A stretch of DNA of 40,580 nucleotides from Pseudomonadota bacterium (GCA_018240295.1 JAFEGB010000149.1:1-40580), one strand, 5' to 3'. Counted from the stretch's first letter, positions 24,447 to 34,610 are shown. Notes: generated by a model not told the origin, from the letters alone. Translations and numbers: made by a program.

Positions 24447-24824
24447 ATGGCAACGGACAAGCGGCCCCTGTCGCCGCATCTTCAGGTCTACAAACCGCAG
24501 ATGACCTCGGTCCTCTCGATCCTGCACCGCGGCACCGGTGTCGCGCTGTCGATCGGAACGCTGCTGATCGTCTACTGGCTGGCCGCCGCCGCCGTCGGCC
24601 CTGAAGCCTTCGAGCGTGCGCAGCACGTGCTCGGTTCGATGCTCGGCCAGCTGTTCCTGTTCTGCTGGACCTGGGCCCTGTTCTACCACCTGTGCAACGG
24701 CATCCGGCACCTGCTGTGGGACGCCGGCCACGGCTTCGACATTCCGACCGTTTACAAGACCGGCAAGACGGTTCTCGGCGCCGCGACGGCGCTGACCTTC
24801 GTCTGCTGGATCATCGTGACCTGA
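24447..24824 (+). CDS. sdhC: Succinate dehydrogenase cytochrome b556 subunit SdhC
   Basis: SdhC is one of two membrane anchors of complex II and holds haem b and the quinone site. The 125-residue protein has three membrane segments, the quinone-site motif SILHRGTG (about residues 24-31) and the haem-ligand region FYHLCNGIRHLLWD. GAGGTGG before the ATG acts as SD. It heads the sdhCDAB order usual in proteobacteria. Confidence 0.95.
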   Translation: MATDKRPLSPHLQVYKPQMTSVLSILHRGTGVALSIGTLLIVYWLAAAAVGPEAFERAQHVLGSMLGQLFLFCWTWALFYHLCNGIRHLLWDAGHGFDIPTVYKTGKTVLGAATALTFVCWIIVT

Positions 24825-24837
24825 GGGGGGAGACACG

Positions 24838-25227
24838 ATGAGCAAGAGCAGTCTGCGCACGCCGCTGGCCCATGTCCGCGGCCTCGGTTCGTCCCGTAGC
24901 GGTGTCCACCACTGGTGGCTGCAGCGCCTGAGCGCCGTGATCCTGGTGCCGCTGGTGCTGTGGTTCGCGGTATCGCTGCTGTCGGTCGCCCATGCCGACC
25001 ACGCGACGATGAAGGCCTGGGTCTCGCGCCCGTTCAACACCGCGCTGCTCGTCGTCCTGCTGACGGCGATGTTCTATCACGCGCGGCTCGGCCTGCAGGT
25101 GGTGATCGAGGACTACGTCCATGAGGAGCTGGTGAAGCTCGGTGCGCTGCTGGCGATGAATCTTGTCGTCATCGTCGCCGGTGCCACCGCCGTCATCTCC
25201 GTCCTCAAGATCGCCTTCGGAGGCTAA
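24838..25227 (+). CDS. sdhD: Succinate dehydrogenase membrane anchor subunit SdhD
   Basis: 129 residues with three membrane segments. The N-terminal [20 protein letters not shown] and the haem-ligand region [20 protein letters not shown] are typical of SdhD. It starts 13 bp after sdhC, with GGGGGGA upstream of the ATG. It completes the anchor together with SdhC. Confidence 0.94.
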   Translation: MSKSSLRTPLAHVRGLGSSRSGVHHWWLQRLSAVILVPLVLWFAVSLLSVAHADHATMKAWVSRPFNTALLVVLLTAMFYHARLGLQVVIEDYVHEELVKLGALLAMNLVVIVAGATAVISVLKIAFGG

Positions 25228-25235
25228 GGATTTTC

Positions 25236-27026
25236 ATGGCTACGACCGATTACAAGATCATCGAACACACCTACGACGTGGTCGTGGTCGGTGCCGGCGG
25301 CGCCGGCCTGCGCGCCACGTTCGGCATGGCGCAGAAGGGTCTGCGCACCGCCTGCCTGACCAAGGTCTTCCCGACCCGCTCGCACACGGTCGCCGCGCAG
25401 GGCGGCATCTCGGCCGCGCTCGGCAACATGGGGCCGGACTCCTGGCAGTGGCACATGTACGACACGGTCAAGGGCTCCGACTGGCTCGGTGACCAGGACG
25501 CGATCGAGTACATGTGCCGCGAGGCGATCCCGGCGATCATCGAGCTCGAACATCAGGGCGTGCCGTTCTCGCGCACCGAGGAAGGCAAGATCTACCAGCG
25601 CCCGTTCGGCGGCATGACCACGAACTTCGGCGAGGGTCAGGCCCAGCGCACCTGTGCGGCCGCCGACCGCACCGGTCACGCGATCCTGCACACGCTGTAC
25701 CAGCAGTCGCTGCGCCACAACGCCGAGTTCTTCATCGAATACTTCGCGCTCGACCTGCTGATGGAAGACGGCGAGTGCCGCGGCGTGCTGGCCTGGGATC
25801 TCGCCGAGGGCACGCTGCATGTGTTCCGCGGCCAGCAGACCGTGCTCGCCACCGGCGGTTACGGCCGCGCCTACTTCTCGGCGACCTCCGCCCACACCTG
25901 CACCGGCGACGGCAACGGCATGGTGCTGCGCGCCGGCCTGCCGCTGCAGGACATGGAGTTCGTGCAGTTCCACCCGACCGGCATCTACGGCGCCGGCTGC
26001 CTGCTGACCGAAGGCTGCCGCGGCGAGGGTGGCTACCTGACCAACGGCAACGGTGAGCGCTTCATGGAGCGCTACGCGCCGAACGCCAAGGATCTCGCCT
26101 CGCGCGACGTGGTCTCGCGCTCGATGACCGTCGAGATCCGCGAGGGCCGCGGCGTCGGCCCGCTGAAGGATCACATCCACCTGCACCTGGAGCACCTCGG
26201 CCCCGAGGTCATCCACGAGCGCCTGCCGGGCATCGCCGAGACCGCGCGCATCTTCGCCGGCGTCGACGTGACCAAGGAACCGATCCCGGTGCTGCCGACC
26301 GTGCACTACAACATGGGCGGCATTCCGACCAACTATCACGGCGAGGTCGTCAACCTCGTCGACGGCAACCCGGACGCCGTGGTCAAGGGCCTGATGGCGA
26401 TCGGCGAGGCCGCCTGCGTGTCGGTGCACGGCGCCAACCGCCTCGGCTCCAACTCGCTGCTCGACCTGGTGGTGTTCGGCCGCGCCGCCGCCAACCGCTG
26501 CGCCGAGACGGTCAAGGCCGGTGCGCCGCAGAAGCCGCTGAAGGCCGGCACCGTCGATGCGCTGGTCGAGCGCTTCGACCAGATCCGCAACGCCAGCGGC
26601 TCGAAGCCGACCGCGCAGATCCGCGCCGCGATGCAGCGCACGATGCAGAACGACGCCGCGGTGTTCCGCACCGACGCCTCGCTCGCGCAGGGCGTGGCCG
26701 CGATCACCGAGCTGTACAACAGCTTCGCGGACGTGAAGGTTGCCGACCGCAGCCTGGTCTGGAACTCCGATCTGGTCGAAACCCTGGAGCTGCAGAACCT
26801 GCTCGGCTGCGCGCTGGTGACGATGACCTCGGCGCTGAACCGCAAGGAAAGCCGCGGTGCGCACGCGCACGAGGATTACCCGGATCGCGACGACGGCGAG
26901 TGGATGAAGCACACGCTGACCTACGTCGAGGACGGCGGGCAGGTACGCATCGATTATCGCCCGGTGCACACCTACACGCTGACGGACGAGATCGAGTACA
27001 TCGCGCCGAAGAAGCGCACGTACTGA
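25236..27026 (+). CDS. sdhA: Succinate dehydrogenase flavoprotein subunit SdhA
   Basis: SdhA oxidises succinate with covalently bound FAD. The 596 residues start with the FAD motif [15 protein letters not shown] and carry [11 protein letters not shown], whose His forms the flavin link. Active-site segments ([34 protein letters not shown]) are all present. It follows sdhD by 8 bp. No unusual feature. Confidence 0.98.
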   Translation: MATTDYKIIEHTYDVVVVGAGGAGLRATFGMAQKGLRTACLTKVFPTRSHTVAAQGGISAALGNMGPDSWQWHMYDTVKGSDWLGDQDAIEYMCREAIPAIIELEHQGVPFSRTEEGKIYQRPFGGMTTNFGEGQAQRTCAAADRTGHAILHTLYQQSLRHNAEFFIEYFALDLLMEDGECRGVLAWDLAEGTLHVFRGQQTVLATGGYGRAYFSATSAHTCTGDGNGMVLRAGLPLQDMEFVQFHPTGIYGAGCLLTEGCRGEGGYLTNGNGERFMERYAPNAKDLASRDVVSRSMTVEIREGRGVGPLKDHIHLHLEHLGPEVIHERLPGIAETARIFAGVDVTKEPIPVLPTVHYNMGGIPTNYHGEVVNLVDGNPDAVVKGLMAIGEAACVSVHGANRLGSNSLLDLVVFGRAAANRCAETVKAGAPQKPLKAGTVDALVERFDQIRNASGSKPTAQIRAAMQRTMQNDAAVFRTDASLAQGVAAITELYNSFADVKVADRSLVWNSDLVETLELQNLLGCALVTMTSALNRKESRGAHAHEDYPDRDDGEWMKHTLTYVEDGGQVRIDYRPVHTYTLTDEIEYIAPKKRTY

Positions 27027-27042
27027 CAGAGGGCGACAGACG

Positions 27043-27822
27043 ATGGCCGAATTCAAGCTTCCCGCCAACTCGATCGTCGGTTCGGGCAAGACCTACCACG
27101 CCCCGACCGGCGCCAAGCGCGTGCGCAGTTTCCAGATCTATCGCTGGGATCCGGACTCGGGCCAGAACCCGCGGCTGGACACCTACGACATCGATCTCGA
27201 CGCCTGCGGTCCGATGGTTCTGGACGCGCTGATCAAGATCAAGAACGAGATCGACCCGACGCTGACCTTCCGCCGCTCCTGCCGCGAAGGCATCTGCGGT
27301 TCGTGCGCGATGAACATCGACGGCACGAACACGCTCGCCTGCATCAAGGCGATCGACGAGGTCGAAGGCAACGTCAAGATCTACCCGCTGCCGCACATGC
27401 CGGTGATCAAGGACCTCGTGCCGGATCTGACGCACTTCTATGCGCAGTACGCGTCGATCAAGCCCTGGCTGCAGACCGTCACGCTGCCGCCGGAGCGCGA
27501 GCGCCTGCAGTCCAAGGAAGACCGCGCCAAGCTCGACGGCCTGTACGAGTGCATCCTGTGCGCCAGTTGCTCGACCTCGTGCCCGAGCTACTGGTGGAAC
27601 GGGGATCGCTACCTCGGCCCGGCGATCCTGCTGCAGGCCTACCGCTGGATCATCGATTCGCGTGACGAGTTCACCGGCGAGCGCCTCGATGACCTCGAGG
27701 ATCCGTTCCGCCTGTACCGCTGCCACACGATCATGAACTGCGCCCGCACCTGCCCGAAGGGCCTGAACCCGGCCAGGGCGATCGGCGAGATCAAGAAGCT
27801 GATGTTGCAGCGCAGCCTCTGA
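27043..27822 (+). CDS. sdhB: Succinate dehydrogenase iron-sulfur subunit SdhB
   Basis: SdhB passes electrons from FAD to quinone through three clusters. The 259 residues show the [2Fe-2S] motif [12 protein letters not shown] plus a later Cys, the [4Fe-4S] motif [12 protein letters not shown], and the [3Fe-4S]/[4Fe-4S] end [18 protein letters not shown] 16-bp gap separates it from sdhA. It has a slightly extended N-terminus compared with the E. coli protein. Confidence 0.98.
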   Translation: MAEFKLPANSIVGSGKTYHAPTGAKRVRSFQIYRWDPDSGQNPRLDTYDIDLDACGPMVLDALIKIKNEIDPTLTFRRSCREGICGSCAMNIDGTNTLACIKAIDEVEGNVKIYPLPHMPVIKDLVPDLTHFYAQYASIKPWLQTVTLPPERERLQSKEDRAKLDGLYECILCASCSTSCPSYWWNGDRYLGPAILLQAYRWIIDSRDEFTGERLDDLEDPFRLYRCHTIMNCARTCPKGLNPARAIGEIKKLMLQRSL

Positions 27823-27847
27823 TCCCGGCGTAGCGTTGTCTCACCCG

Positions 27848-27874
27848 CAGGGCGGCCCGCACACGGCCGCCCTG
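27848..27874 (+). terminator. Hairpin between sdhB and sdhE
   Basis: A perfect 10-bp stem (CAGGGCGGCC/GGCCGCCCTG) with a 7-base loop lies 25 bp after the sdhB stop and 33 bp before the sdhE start. The downstream TGCATTT is only weakly T-rich. It may reduce read-through to sdhE and ygfX or stabilise the sdhCDAB message. Confidence 0.5.
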
Positions 27875-27906
27875 TGCATTTCCGCGATCCGCAAGGTCAT
27901 CCGTCC

Positions 27907-28149
27907 GTGGAAAATCCCCCGAAGTCCAAGCTGTACTGGCGCTGCCGCCGCGGCATGAAGGAACTCGACATCGTCATGCTGCGCTACCTCGATCACCACT
28001 ACGACGCAGCGCCGGAGGCCGAGCGACAGGCCTTCATCGCCTTGCTCGACGTGCAGGATCCGCAGCTCTGGAGCTGGGTCACCGGCCGCGAGCAGCCGCA
28101 GGATCCGGTCATGGCCGATGTCCTCGCGAAGGCCGCCACCGCCGTTTGA
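27907..28149 (+). CDS. sdhE: SdhE, FAD assembly factor for succinate dehydrogenase
   Basis: SdhE attaches FAD to SdhA. The product has 80 residues, begins at GTG and contains the RGMKELD motif required for flavinylation, within LYWRCRRGMKELDIVMLRYLD. The helical five-helix pattern and length match the family. AAGG lies about 10 bases before the GTG. The more upstream GTG has no SD and crosses the hairpin. Confidence 0.92.
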   Translation: MENPPKSKLYWRCRRGMKELDIVMLRYLDHHYDAAPEAERQAFIALLDVQDPQLWSWVTGREQPQDPVMADVLAKAATAV

Positions 28150-28555
28150 GATCGCGATCGGCCGCTCGCCACGGCTGCTGCTGCTGCAGGCGGTGCTGCA
28201 CGCGCTGGCGCTGCTCGCGATCGGTGTCTGCCGGCTGCCGGGGGGGCTCTCCTGGGGGCTGGCCGGCGTCGTGCTTGCGTCGTTCGGGCGCGAGCTCGAT
28301 CGCTACCGCCGGCCGCGGTGGCGGGCGCTCGCCGCCGATGCCGGCGGCTGGACGCTGGTGGCGGACGACGGCAGCCGGATTGCACTGACGCCGGTGTCGG
28401 CGTACGTGCATCCGTGGCTGGTGATCGTGCGCTACGTGACGGGCAGCGACGGCTGGTGGCCGCGGGCGCTGCTGATCGCGGCCGACGCCGCCGATGCGCA
28501 GGCGCTGCGCCGCCTGCGCGTGCGGCTGCGGCTGCACACCGCGGTCGAGCCCTGA
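28118..28555 (+). CDS. ygfX: YgfX-like inner membrane protein
   Basis: The 145-residue protein has two closely spaced membrane segments in the first half (LLLQAVLHALALLAIGV and GLSWGLAGVVLAS) and a soluble C-terminal domain, as in E. coli YgfX (CptA), partner of YgfY/SdhE. It overlaps the sdhE 3' end by 32 bases. It may be linked to assembly of complex II. An alternative start further in is possible. Confidence 0.8.
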   Translation: MSSRRPPPPFEIAIGRSPRLLLLQAVLHALALLAIGVCRLPGGLSWGLAGVVLASFGRELDRYRRPRWRALAADAGGWTLVADDGSRIALTPVSAYVHPWLVIVRYVTGSDGWWPRALLIAADAADAQALRRLRVRLRLHTAVEP

Positions 28556-28571
28556 ACGGGCCCGCGCCGGT

Positions 28572-30206
28572 TCACCAGCCCGGCATGCGCTCGGCCAGCG
28601 CCCAGTTGCCGGGCACGAGCACGGTGTCGCGCGGCGGGTGCGCGGTGTCGGTTTCCGGGTAATCGAGCGTGTAGTGCAGGCCGCGGCTTTCCTGGCGGGC
28701 GAGCGCGCAGCGGATGATCAGCTCGGCGACCTGCGCGAGGTTGCGCAGCTCGATCACGTCGGCGCTGATGCGGAAGTGCCCGTAGTACTCGTCGATCTCG
28801 CGCAGCAGCAGCTCGACGCGATGCCGGGCGCGCGCCAGGCGCTTGTCGGTGCGCACGATGCCGACGTAATCCCACATGAAGCGCCGCAGCTCCAGCCAGT
28901 TGTGCGAGACAACGACCTCCTCGTCGGAATCGGTCACGCGGCTCTCGTCCCAGTCCGGCAGCGGCGGCGGCGGCGGCACGTCGGCGAGCCGGGTCAGGAT
29001 GTCCTGACCGGCCGAGGCTGCGAACACCAGGCATTCGAGCAGCGAGTTCGACGCCATGCGGTTGGCCCCGTGCAGGCCGGTGAAGGCGACCTCGCCGACC
29101 GCATACAGGCCGGGCAGGTCGGTATGGCCGGCGAAGTCGGTCATGACGCCGCCGCAGGTGTAGTGCGCGGCCGGCACGATCGGCAGCGGTTCGCGGCGCA
29201 TGTCGAAGCCGTAGTCGAGGCAGGTCGCGAGCACGTTCGGGAAGTGTTCCTCGATGAAGGCCGCCGGCTTGTGGCTGATGTCGAGGTACAGGCAGGGCAC
29301 GCCGAGGCGCTTCATCTCGTGGTCGATCGCGCGCGCGACGATGTCGCGCGGAGCGAGTTCGAGGCGCGGATCGAAGCGCTCCATGAAGCGCGTGCCATCG
29401 GGCAGCAGCAGGTGACCGCCTTCGCCGCGCACCGCCTCGGTGATCAGGAAGGACTTGGCCGCCGGGTGGTACAGGCAGGTCGGGTGGAACTGCATGAATT
29501 CCATGTTCGCGATCCGGCAGCCGGCGCGCCAGGCCATCGCGATGCCGTCGCCGGTCGAGCCGTCCGGATTGCTCGAATACAGATACACGCGGCTCGCACC
29601 GCCGCTCGCGAGGATCACGAAGCGCGCGGCGATCACCTCGATGCGGCCGCTGTCGCGATCGAGCACGTAGGCGCCGACGCAGCGGTTGTCGGTCAGTCCG
29701 AGCTTGCGGGTCGTCACCAGATCGACGGCGACGTGATTCTCGAACAGCCTGAGCGTCGGGCAGGCGCGGGCGCGTTCCTCCAGCGTGGTCTGGATCGCAC
29801 GGCCGGTGGCGTCGGCGGCATGCACGACGCGCCGGTGGCTGTGGCCGCCCTCGCGCGTCAGGTGGTATTCCCGCGAGCCGTCGTCGCGCGCCTCGAGCGT
29901 GAACGGCACGCCCTGCTCGCTGAGCCAGCGGATCGAGGCCGGGCCATGCTCGACCGTGAAGCGCACCGCACCCTCGTGGCAGAGGTCGGCACCGGCGATC
30001 AGCGTGTCCTGGATGTGCGATTCGATCGAGTCGGCGGCATCGAACACCGCCGACACGCCGCCCTGGGCGTAGTTGGTGCTGCCTTCGGACAGCGGTCCCT
30101 TGGCGAGTACCGCAACCTTTGCGTGTTCGGCGAGTCTCAGGGCGAGGCTGAGGCCGGCGGCACCGCTGCCGATGATCAGCACGTCGAAAGCAAAGTGACC
30201 GGTCAT
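28572..30206 (-). CDS. nadB: L-aspartate oxidase NadB
   Basis: NadB oxidises aspartate to iminoaspartate, the first step of NAD synthesis. The 544-residue protein has the flavoprotein start [18 protein letters not shown], the [14 protein letters not shown] motif, the substrate-side residues PTCLYHP, and the fumarate reductase-like C-terminal domain. Absence of the SdhA-like His-flavin link, and the flexible capping region, separate it from SdhA. It is convergent with ygfX (16 bp gap) and divergent from rpoE. Confidence 0.97.
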   Translation of the reverse strand: MTGHFAFDVLIIGSGAAGLSLALRLAEHAKVAVLAKGPLSEGSTNYAQGGVSAVFDAADSIESHIQDTLIAGADLCHEGAVRFTVEHGPASIRWLSEQGVPFTLEARDDGSREYHLTREGGHSHRRVVHAADATGRAIQTTLEERARACPTLRLFENHVAVDLVTTRKLGLTDNRCVGAYVLDRDSGRIEVIAARFVILASGGASRVYLYSSNPDGSTGDGIAMAWRAGCRIANMEFMQFHPTCLYHPAAKSFLITEAVRGEGGHLLLPDGTRFMERFDPRLELAPRDIVARAIDHEMKRLGVPCLYLDISHKPAAFIEEHFPNVLATCLDYGFDMRREPLPIVPAAHYTCGGVMTDFAGHTDLPGLYAVGEVAFTGLHGANRMASNSLLECLVFAASAGQDILTRLADVPPPPPLPDWDESRVTDSDEEVVVSHNWLELRRFMWDYVGIVRTDKRLARARHRVELLLREIDEYYGHFRISADVIELRNLAQVAELIIRCALARQESRGLHYTLDYPETDTAHPPRDTVLVPGNWALAERMPGW

Positions 30207-30335
30207 GATCTTGAGGGGGCCTCGGGCGTGGGGTACTTTGAGCCGCGTCGCCAGCCGGGCGACATGGCATGTCTTCTGCTATATCCCGGCGTCCGCTGCT
30301 TCAAATCATCTTAATCAACTTCCCGGTATCGGTGC

Positions 30336-30362
30336 GAACCCGGGGCCGTTGACGCGGTCTAC
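30336..30362 (+). promoter_or_regulatory. Possible sigma-E promoter of rpoE
   Basis: GAACCC, 16-bp spacer, TCTAC resembles the RpoE/AlgU consensus GAACTT-N16-TCTGA (4 of 6 and about 4 of 5). It lies about 50 bp upstream of the rpoE start, in the place expected for autoregulation. Matches are imperfect. Confidence 0.42.
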
Positions 30363-30410
30363 CAGGTGACTCGCACGGACGATGCCTTACGGTCAAAGGG
30401 GTTTGCCCGC

Positions 30411-30989
30411 ATGGGCGAGTCAGTGGCAGATCAGGAACTGGTCCTTCGGGTACAGAAAGGGGACAAGCGTGCGTTCGACATCCTGGTCAGCAAGTACCAG
30501 TACAAGATCGTCAAGCTCGTCACCCGCTACGTTCACGACCAGACGGAGGCGCTGGACGTCGCGCAGGAAGCTTTCATCAAGGCATACCGCGCACTGTCCG
30601 GGTTTCGTGGTGACAGTGCGTTCTATACCTGGCTGTACCGGATTGCGATCAACACTGCCAAGAACTACCTCGTGGCCCAGGGGCGCAGACCGCCCGGATC
30701 GGACATCGATGCCACCGAGGCCGAGCAGTACGAGAGTGCTGCGCTGCTCAAGGAGATCGACACGCCGGAGAGGCTGCTGCTCAGGGACGAGATCGAGGCA
30801 ACCATCTTCCGGGCGATCGAGGCTTTGCCCGAGGATCTGCGCACGGCCATCACGCTGCGCGAGATCGAAGGAATGAGCTACGAGGAGATCGCGCAGTCCA
30901 TGGGCTGCCCGATCGGTACGGTCCGCTCCCGCATCTTCCGCGCGCGCGAGGCCATCGACAGACACCTTCGTCCACTGGTGGACGGTTAG
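30411..30989 (+). CDS. rpoE: RNA polymerase sigma factor RpoE (sigma-E/AlgU)
   Basis: RpoE directs the envelope-stress regulon. The ATG at 30411 is supported by AAAGGGG and by alignment with E. coli RpoE, whose start it matches. The 192-residue protein is near-identical over RGDSAFYTWLYRIAVNTAK-type region 2 (here FRGDSAFYTWLYRIAINTAK) and the region 4 helix GTVRSRIFRAREAID. It begins the operon rpoE-rseA-rseB-rseC-mucD. Confidence 0.97.
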   Translation: MGESVADQELVLRVQKGDKRAFDILVSKYQYKIVKLVTRYVHDQTEALDVAQEAFIKAYRALSGFRGDSAFYTWLYRIAINTAKNYLVAQGRRPPGSDIDATEAEQYESAALLKEIDTPERLLLRDEIEATIFRAIEALPEDLRTAITLREIEGMSYEEIAQSMGCPIGTVRSRIFRAREAIDRHLRPLVDG

Positions 30990-31002
30990 CAGGGCTGAAG
31001 AC

Positions 31003-31542
31003 ATGACGGACAAGACTGCTGAACAGCTTTCGGCGCTGACGGACGGTGAGCTCGACTCCCAGGAGCTCGATCTGCTGGTCCGCCGGCTGGAGCGCGACGA
31101 GGAACTCGCCGCGCGCTGGACGCGTTATCACCTGATCGGCGAGGCGATGCGCAACAACCTGCCCGAACAACTGCCGTTCGACCTCACCGCCCGGGTATCG
31201 GCGGCGATCGCCGAGGAAGCGCCGGTCGTTGCGCCGGCCGTCGCCACCCGGGGCTGGAAGCGGCCGGTCGTCGGACTGGCACTGGCGGCCTCGATCGCGG
31301 CTGCCGCACTGATCGGCCTGCCGCCGCAACAGGCGCTGCAGCCCGAGGCGGGGGCGCCGGTCGCCGTGCAGACGCCGGAGAAGCTGCCGGGTGCAGCCGC
31401 CGGACAGGTCGCCCAGGTCGACTGGGAGCGCAACGCGCGTTTGAACGAGTTCCTGATGAGCCACAACGAATCGGCGACGATGAACCAGATGAGCGGTGTC
31501 ATCCCGTATGCCCGCATGGTCGGTTACGAGGAGGAGCGTTGA
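31003..31542 (+). CDS. rseA: Anti-sigma-E factor RseA/MucA
   Basis: RseA binds and holds sigma-E at the inner membrane. The 179-residue protein has the N-terminal sigma-binding domain (LSALTDGELDSQELD, then RWTRYHLIGEAMRN) and one membrane segment at about residues 88-105 (VVGLALAASIAAAALIGL). The periplasmic part, which binds RseB, follows. It starts 13 bp after rpoE and ends in the start codon of rseB. Confidence 0.9.
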   Translation: MTDKTAEQLSALTDGELDSQELDLLVRRLERDEELAARWTRYHLIGEAMRNNLPEQLPFDLTARVSAAIAEEAPVVAPAVATRGWKRPVVGLALAASIAAAALIGLPPQQALQPEAGAPVAVQTPEKLPGAAAGQVAQVDWERNARLNEFLMSHNESATMNQMSGVIPYARMVGYEEER

Positions 31543-32615
31543 TCAGCGCCGGCACAGTATGTAAGCGAGCCGCCTGCGCGGCGGTGCTGCTGCTGCCGGT
31601 GCTGGTGGCGACGACCGCCGGGGCTGCGGAAGACGGACAGCCCAGGGCGGCCGGCGAGGTGCGCCAGTGGCTGGAGCGTACGCTCGGCGGTGTCGAGCGG
31701 CTGAACTTCGAAGGCACCTTCGTGTACGTGCAGGGCTCGCACGTCGAATCGATGCGCATCACGCATGGCCGGGCCGACACCGGCGAATGGCAGCGCCTGA
31801 ACTCGCTGTCGGGTCCGAAGCGCGAGGTGCTGCTGGCCAATCGCGACCTCACCTGCTCGCTGCCGCAAGGGCAGATCACGCTGAAGAGTCGCCGCGTGAC
31901 CAGCTTCCCGGTCAGTCTGCCGAAGGACATCGACCGCCTCGAACGCCATTACGCCTTCGGGCTGCAGGGCGAGGACCGCGTCGCCGGCCACGAGGCCCGC
32001 ATCCTTGCCGTCACGCCGCGTGACGGTCTGCGTTACGGCCTGCGGCTGTGGCTCGAAAAGAACACCGGCATGATCGTGCGCACGATGCTGGTCGGCTCCG
32101 ACGGCGCGCCGCTCGAACAGATGATGTACACCGACCTGCGCTTCCTGGACGTGGCGCCGCCCGCACCGAGTGCGGCCGAGCTGCAGGCGGCCGGGGCCGG
32201 CGATCCCGGCAGCGGCGAAACCCCGGTGTCGACGGTCGCCGAGGTGGCGCCGGTCGCGCAGTGGAGCCTCGCCAGCCCGCCGGCCGGCTTCGAGCAGGTG
32301 CAGCACAACCGCTTCCAGCGCCAGAGCGATGGCCGCCCGACCGAGCATGTCGTCTACAGCGACGGGCTGGCGACGATCTCGCTGTTCATCGAGCGCGTGA
32401 CGCCGGGCCGCAGCCTGCTCGAAGGGCCGTCGCGCATCGGCGCGATGAACGCCTGGGGCAAGGTCGCCGACGGCATCCAGGCGGTCGTGGTCGGCGAGGT
32501 GCCGGCGGCGACGGTGGCTGCGTTCGCGCAGGGCCTGAAGTTCGCACCGGCGCCCGTCACCAGCACGGCCACCACGGCGGGCACGGCCGACAAGACGGCG
32601 GAAACCAAGCCTTGA
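31539..32615 (+). CDS. rseB: Sigma-E regulatory protein RseB/MucB
   Basis: RseB is a periplasmic protein that shields RseA from proteolysis. The start is TTG overlapping the rseA stop in TTGA, with GAGGAG just upstream. The 358-residue product has a signal peptide (KRAACAAVLLLPVLVATTAGA) and two domains: residues about 40-210, including LNFEGTFVYVQGSHVESMRI, and 230-330 with the PPAGFEQVQHNRFQ segment. Family length agrees. Confidence 0.9.
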   Translation: MISAGTVCKRAACAAVLLLPVLVATTAGAAEDGQPRAAGEVRQWLERTLGGVERLNFEGTFVYVQGSHVESMRITHGRADTGEWQRLNSLSGPKREVLLANRDLTCSLPQGQITLKSRRVTSFPVSLPKDIDRLERHYAFGLQGEDRVAGHEARILAVTPRDGLRYGLRLWLEKNTGMIVRTMLVGSDGAPLEQMMYTDLRFLDVAPPAPSAAELQAAGAGDPGSGETPVSTVAEVAPVAQWSLASPPAGFEQVQHNRFQRQSDGRPTEHVVYSDGLATISLFIERVTPGRSLLEGPSRIGAMNAWGKVADGIQAVVVGEVPAATVAAFAQGLKFAPAPVTSTATTAGTADKTAETKP

Positions 32616-33037
32616 TCGTCGAGGAAGGCATCGTGCTCGGTCCGGCTGCCGACGGCCGGCTGCTGGTCGAAACCCGGCGGCGCAGCGCCTGCGGCAGCTG
32701 TCAGGCCCAGGCCGGCTGCGGCACGGCTGCGATCGGCAAGGTCACCGGCGGGCGGCGCAACGTCGTTGCCGCGCTCGCCGATGCCGATTACCGCAGCGGC
32801 GAGCACGTCGAACTCGGTCTGGCCGAAGGCGCACTGCTCGCCGGATCGGCGATCCTGTACCTGGTGCCGCTGCTCGGCCTGCTGGGCGGGGCGCTCGCCG
32901 GCTCGCCGTTCGGGCAAGGCACGAGCGCGGCGAGCGGTATCGCCGGTCTGCTGCTTGCGCTGCTGTGGACACGCCGGCGCGCCCGGCGCATGGCCCTGGA
33001 CCCGCGCTTCCAGCCGGTCATCCTGCGCCGGCTCTGA
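32612..33037 (+). CDS. rseC: SoxR-reducing/sigma-E regulator RseC
   Basis: The 141-residue protein begins at TTG that overlaps the rseB stop (TTGA). The N-terminal cysteine cluster SACGSCQAQAGCGTAA and two membrane segments (LLAGSAILYLVPLLGLLGG and GIAGLLLALLWT) match RseC/MucC. The family helps reduce SoxR and modulates the sigma-E response. It is the fourth gene in the operon; a later GTG start would lose the conserved IVEEG beginning. Confidence 0.86.
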   Translation: MIVEEGIVLGPAADGRLLVETRRRSACGSCQAQAGCGTAAIGKVTGGRRNVVAALADADYRSGEHVELGLAEGALLAGSAILYLVPLLGLLGGALAGSPFGQGTSAASGIAGLLLALLWTRRRARRMALDPRFQPVILRRL

Positions 33038-33176
33038 ATCCCTGGACCCCCTGATCCCCGCCGCAGCTGCCGGGAAGGCTATTCACAGTCCTCCGGAGTG
33101 CGCAGGTATACTCGCCGCTTTCCGGCCCGCGGCTCGCGGGTCCAGTTCTGGTTCGTCGTGACGGCGGGAGTCGTGC

Positions 33177-34538
33177 ATGGTCGTGTGGCGGGGCGCTCTG
33201 GCGGGCGTGCTGTGGCTGCTGGGGTGTGCCGGTGCACTGGCGGCCGGATTGCCCGATTTTCCGGCACTCGTGAAGCGCAATGCCGGGTCCGTCGTCAACA
33301 TCAGCTCGATCGGCAAGCTCGCGGCCGCGACCGAGCCGGCGGCCGATGACAACAGCGATGACGGTGACGAAGACGCTTCTCCGGACGCTGCCGATGCGCT
33401 CGGGACCGGCCTCGTGATCGCGGCCGACGGCTGGCTGCTGACCAACCGCCACGTGATCGCCGATGCCGAGGACATCGTCGTGCGCCTGCCGGACCGGCGC
33501 GAACTGCCGGCGCGCGTGATCGGCACCGACGAGCGCACCGACCTCGCGCTGCTGAAGATCGACGCCGACGGCCTGCAGCCGGCCACGGTCGGGCGGGCCG
33601 ATGCGCTGGAAGTCGGCGAGTGGGTGCTCGCGATCGGTTCGCCGTTCGGCTTCGAGCAGTCGGTGACCGCCGGCATCGTCAGTGCCAAGGGCCGCAGCCT
33701 GCCGAGCGAGCCCTACGTCGCCTACATCCAGACCGACGTGCCGATCAACCCCGGCAACTCCGGCGGACCGCTGATCAACCTGCGCGGCGAGGTCATCGGC
33801 ATCAACTCGCAGATCTACAGCCAGACCGGCGGCTACATGGGCCTGTCGTTCGCGATTCCGATCGAGACGGCGATGGACGTGGCGCGCCAGCTGCGTGACA
33901 GCGGTCACGTCAGCCGCGGCTGGCTCGGCGTGCTGGTGCAGCCGCTGACCCGCGATCTGGCCGAATCCTTCGGGCTCGCGAGCCCGCGCGGCGCGCTGGT
34001 CAGCCGCGTGTTCCCGGACGGTCCGGCGGCCGCGGCCGGCCTGCGCACCGGCGACGTGATCACGCGCTTCGACAGCCACGAGATCGACCTGTCGACGGCG
34101 CTGCCGCCGCTGGTCGGCGCGACCGGCGTCGACCGGCGCGTCGAACTCGCGATCATGCGCGGCGGCAAGCCGCAGACGCTGGCGGTGCAGATCGCGGCGC
34201 TGCCCGACAACGAGCCGCCGGTCGCGAGCACCGAGCCGGTCGTCACCTCCGAGCGGCCGCTCGACCGGCTGGGCCTGCGCGTCGCGCCGGTGCCGCCGGA
34301 GCTGCGCCGCCAGCTCGGCATCCCCGAGGGCGGCGTGCTGGTCGAGCAGGTCGACAACAGCCGTGCCGCCCGTGCCGGCCTGCGCCAGGGCGACGTGCTC
34401 GGCATGCTCAACGGCGCGCAGATTCGGGATCCGGATGCCTTCGACCGCACGCTCGAAGACCTGCCGGCCGGCCGTGCCATCGCGCTGCTGGTGCTGCGCC
34501 GCTCCGGACCCGCCTATCTGGCCCTGCGCGTGCCCTGA
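33177..34538 (+). CDS. mucD: Periplasmic serine protease DegP/MucD
   Basis: A Do-type protease/chaperone for misfolded envelope proteins. The 453 residues include a signal peptide (cleavage near ALAAG), the protease domain with catalytic His (LLTNRHVIADAED), Asp (RTDLALLKID) and Ser (NPGNSGGPLIN), and two PDZ domains (from about residues 240 and 350). An acidic insert (DDNSDDGDEDASPD, about 56-69) lies before the protease core. GGGAG precedes the ATG. The location after rseC is that of mucD. Confidence 0.94.
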   Translation: MVVWRGALAGVLWLLGCAGALAAGLPDFPALVKRNAGSVVNISSIGKLAAATEPAADDNSDDGDEDASPDAADALGTGLVIAADGWLLTNRHVIADAEDIVVRLPDRRELPARVIGTDERTDLALLKIDADGLQPATVGRADALEVGEWVLAIGSPFGFEQSVTAGIVSAKGRSLPSEPYVAYIQTDVPINPGNSGGPLINLRGEVIGINSQIYSQTGGYMGLSFAIPIETAMDVARQLRDSGHVSRGWLGVLVQPLTRDLAESFGLASPRGALVSRVFPDGPAAAAGLRTGDVITRFDSHEIDLSTALPPLVGATGVDRRVELAIMRGGKPQTLAVQIAALPDNEPPVASTEPVVTSERPLDRLGLRVAPVPPELRRQLGIPEGGVLVEQVDNSRAARAGLRQGDVLGMLNGAQIRDPDAFDRTLEDLPAGRAIALLVLRRSGPAYLALRVP

Positions 34539-34610
34539 CGCGGCAAGCGCCGGCCCGCTCTCCCTTCGCCTGCGCAGTCCCTGCGCGGGCCCGCCGGAAC
34601 CTTCGCACCC

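Noticed and set aside
30312-30325. FNR-like site upstream of nadB (TTGATTAAGATGAT on the minus strand)
   Set aside because: The second half-site has two mismatches in the conserved bases, so it is no better than chance.
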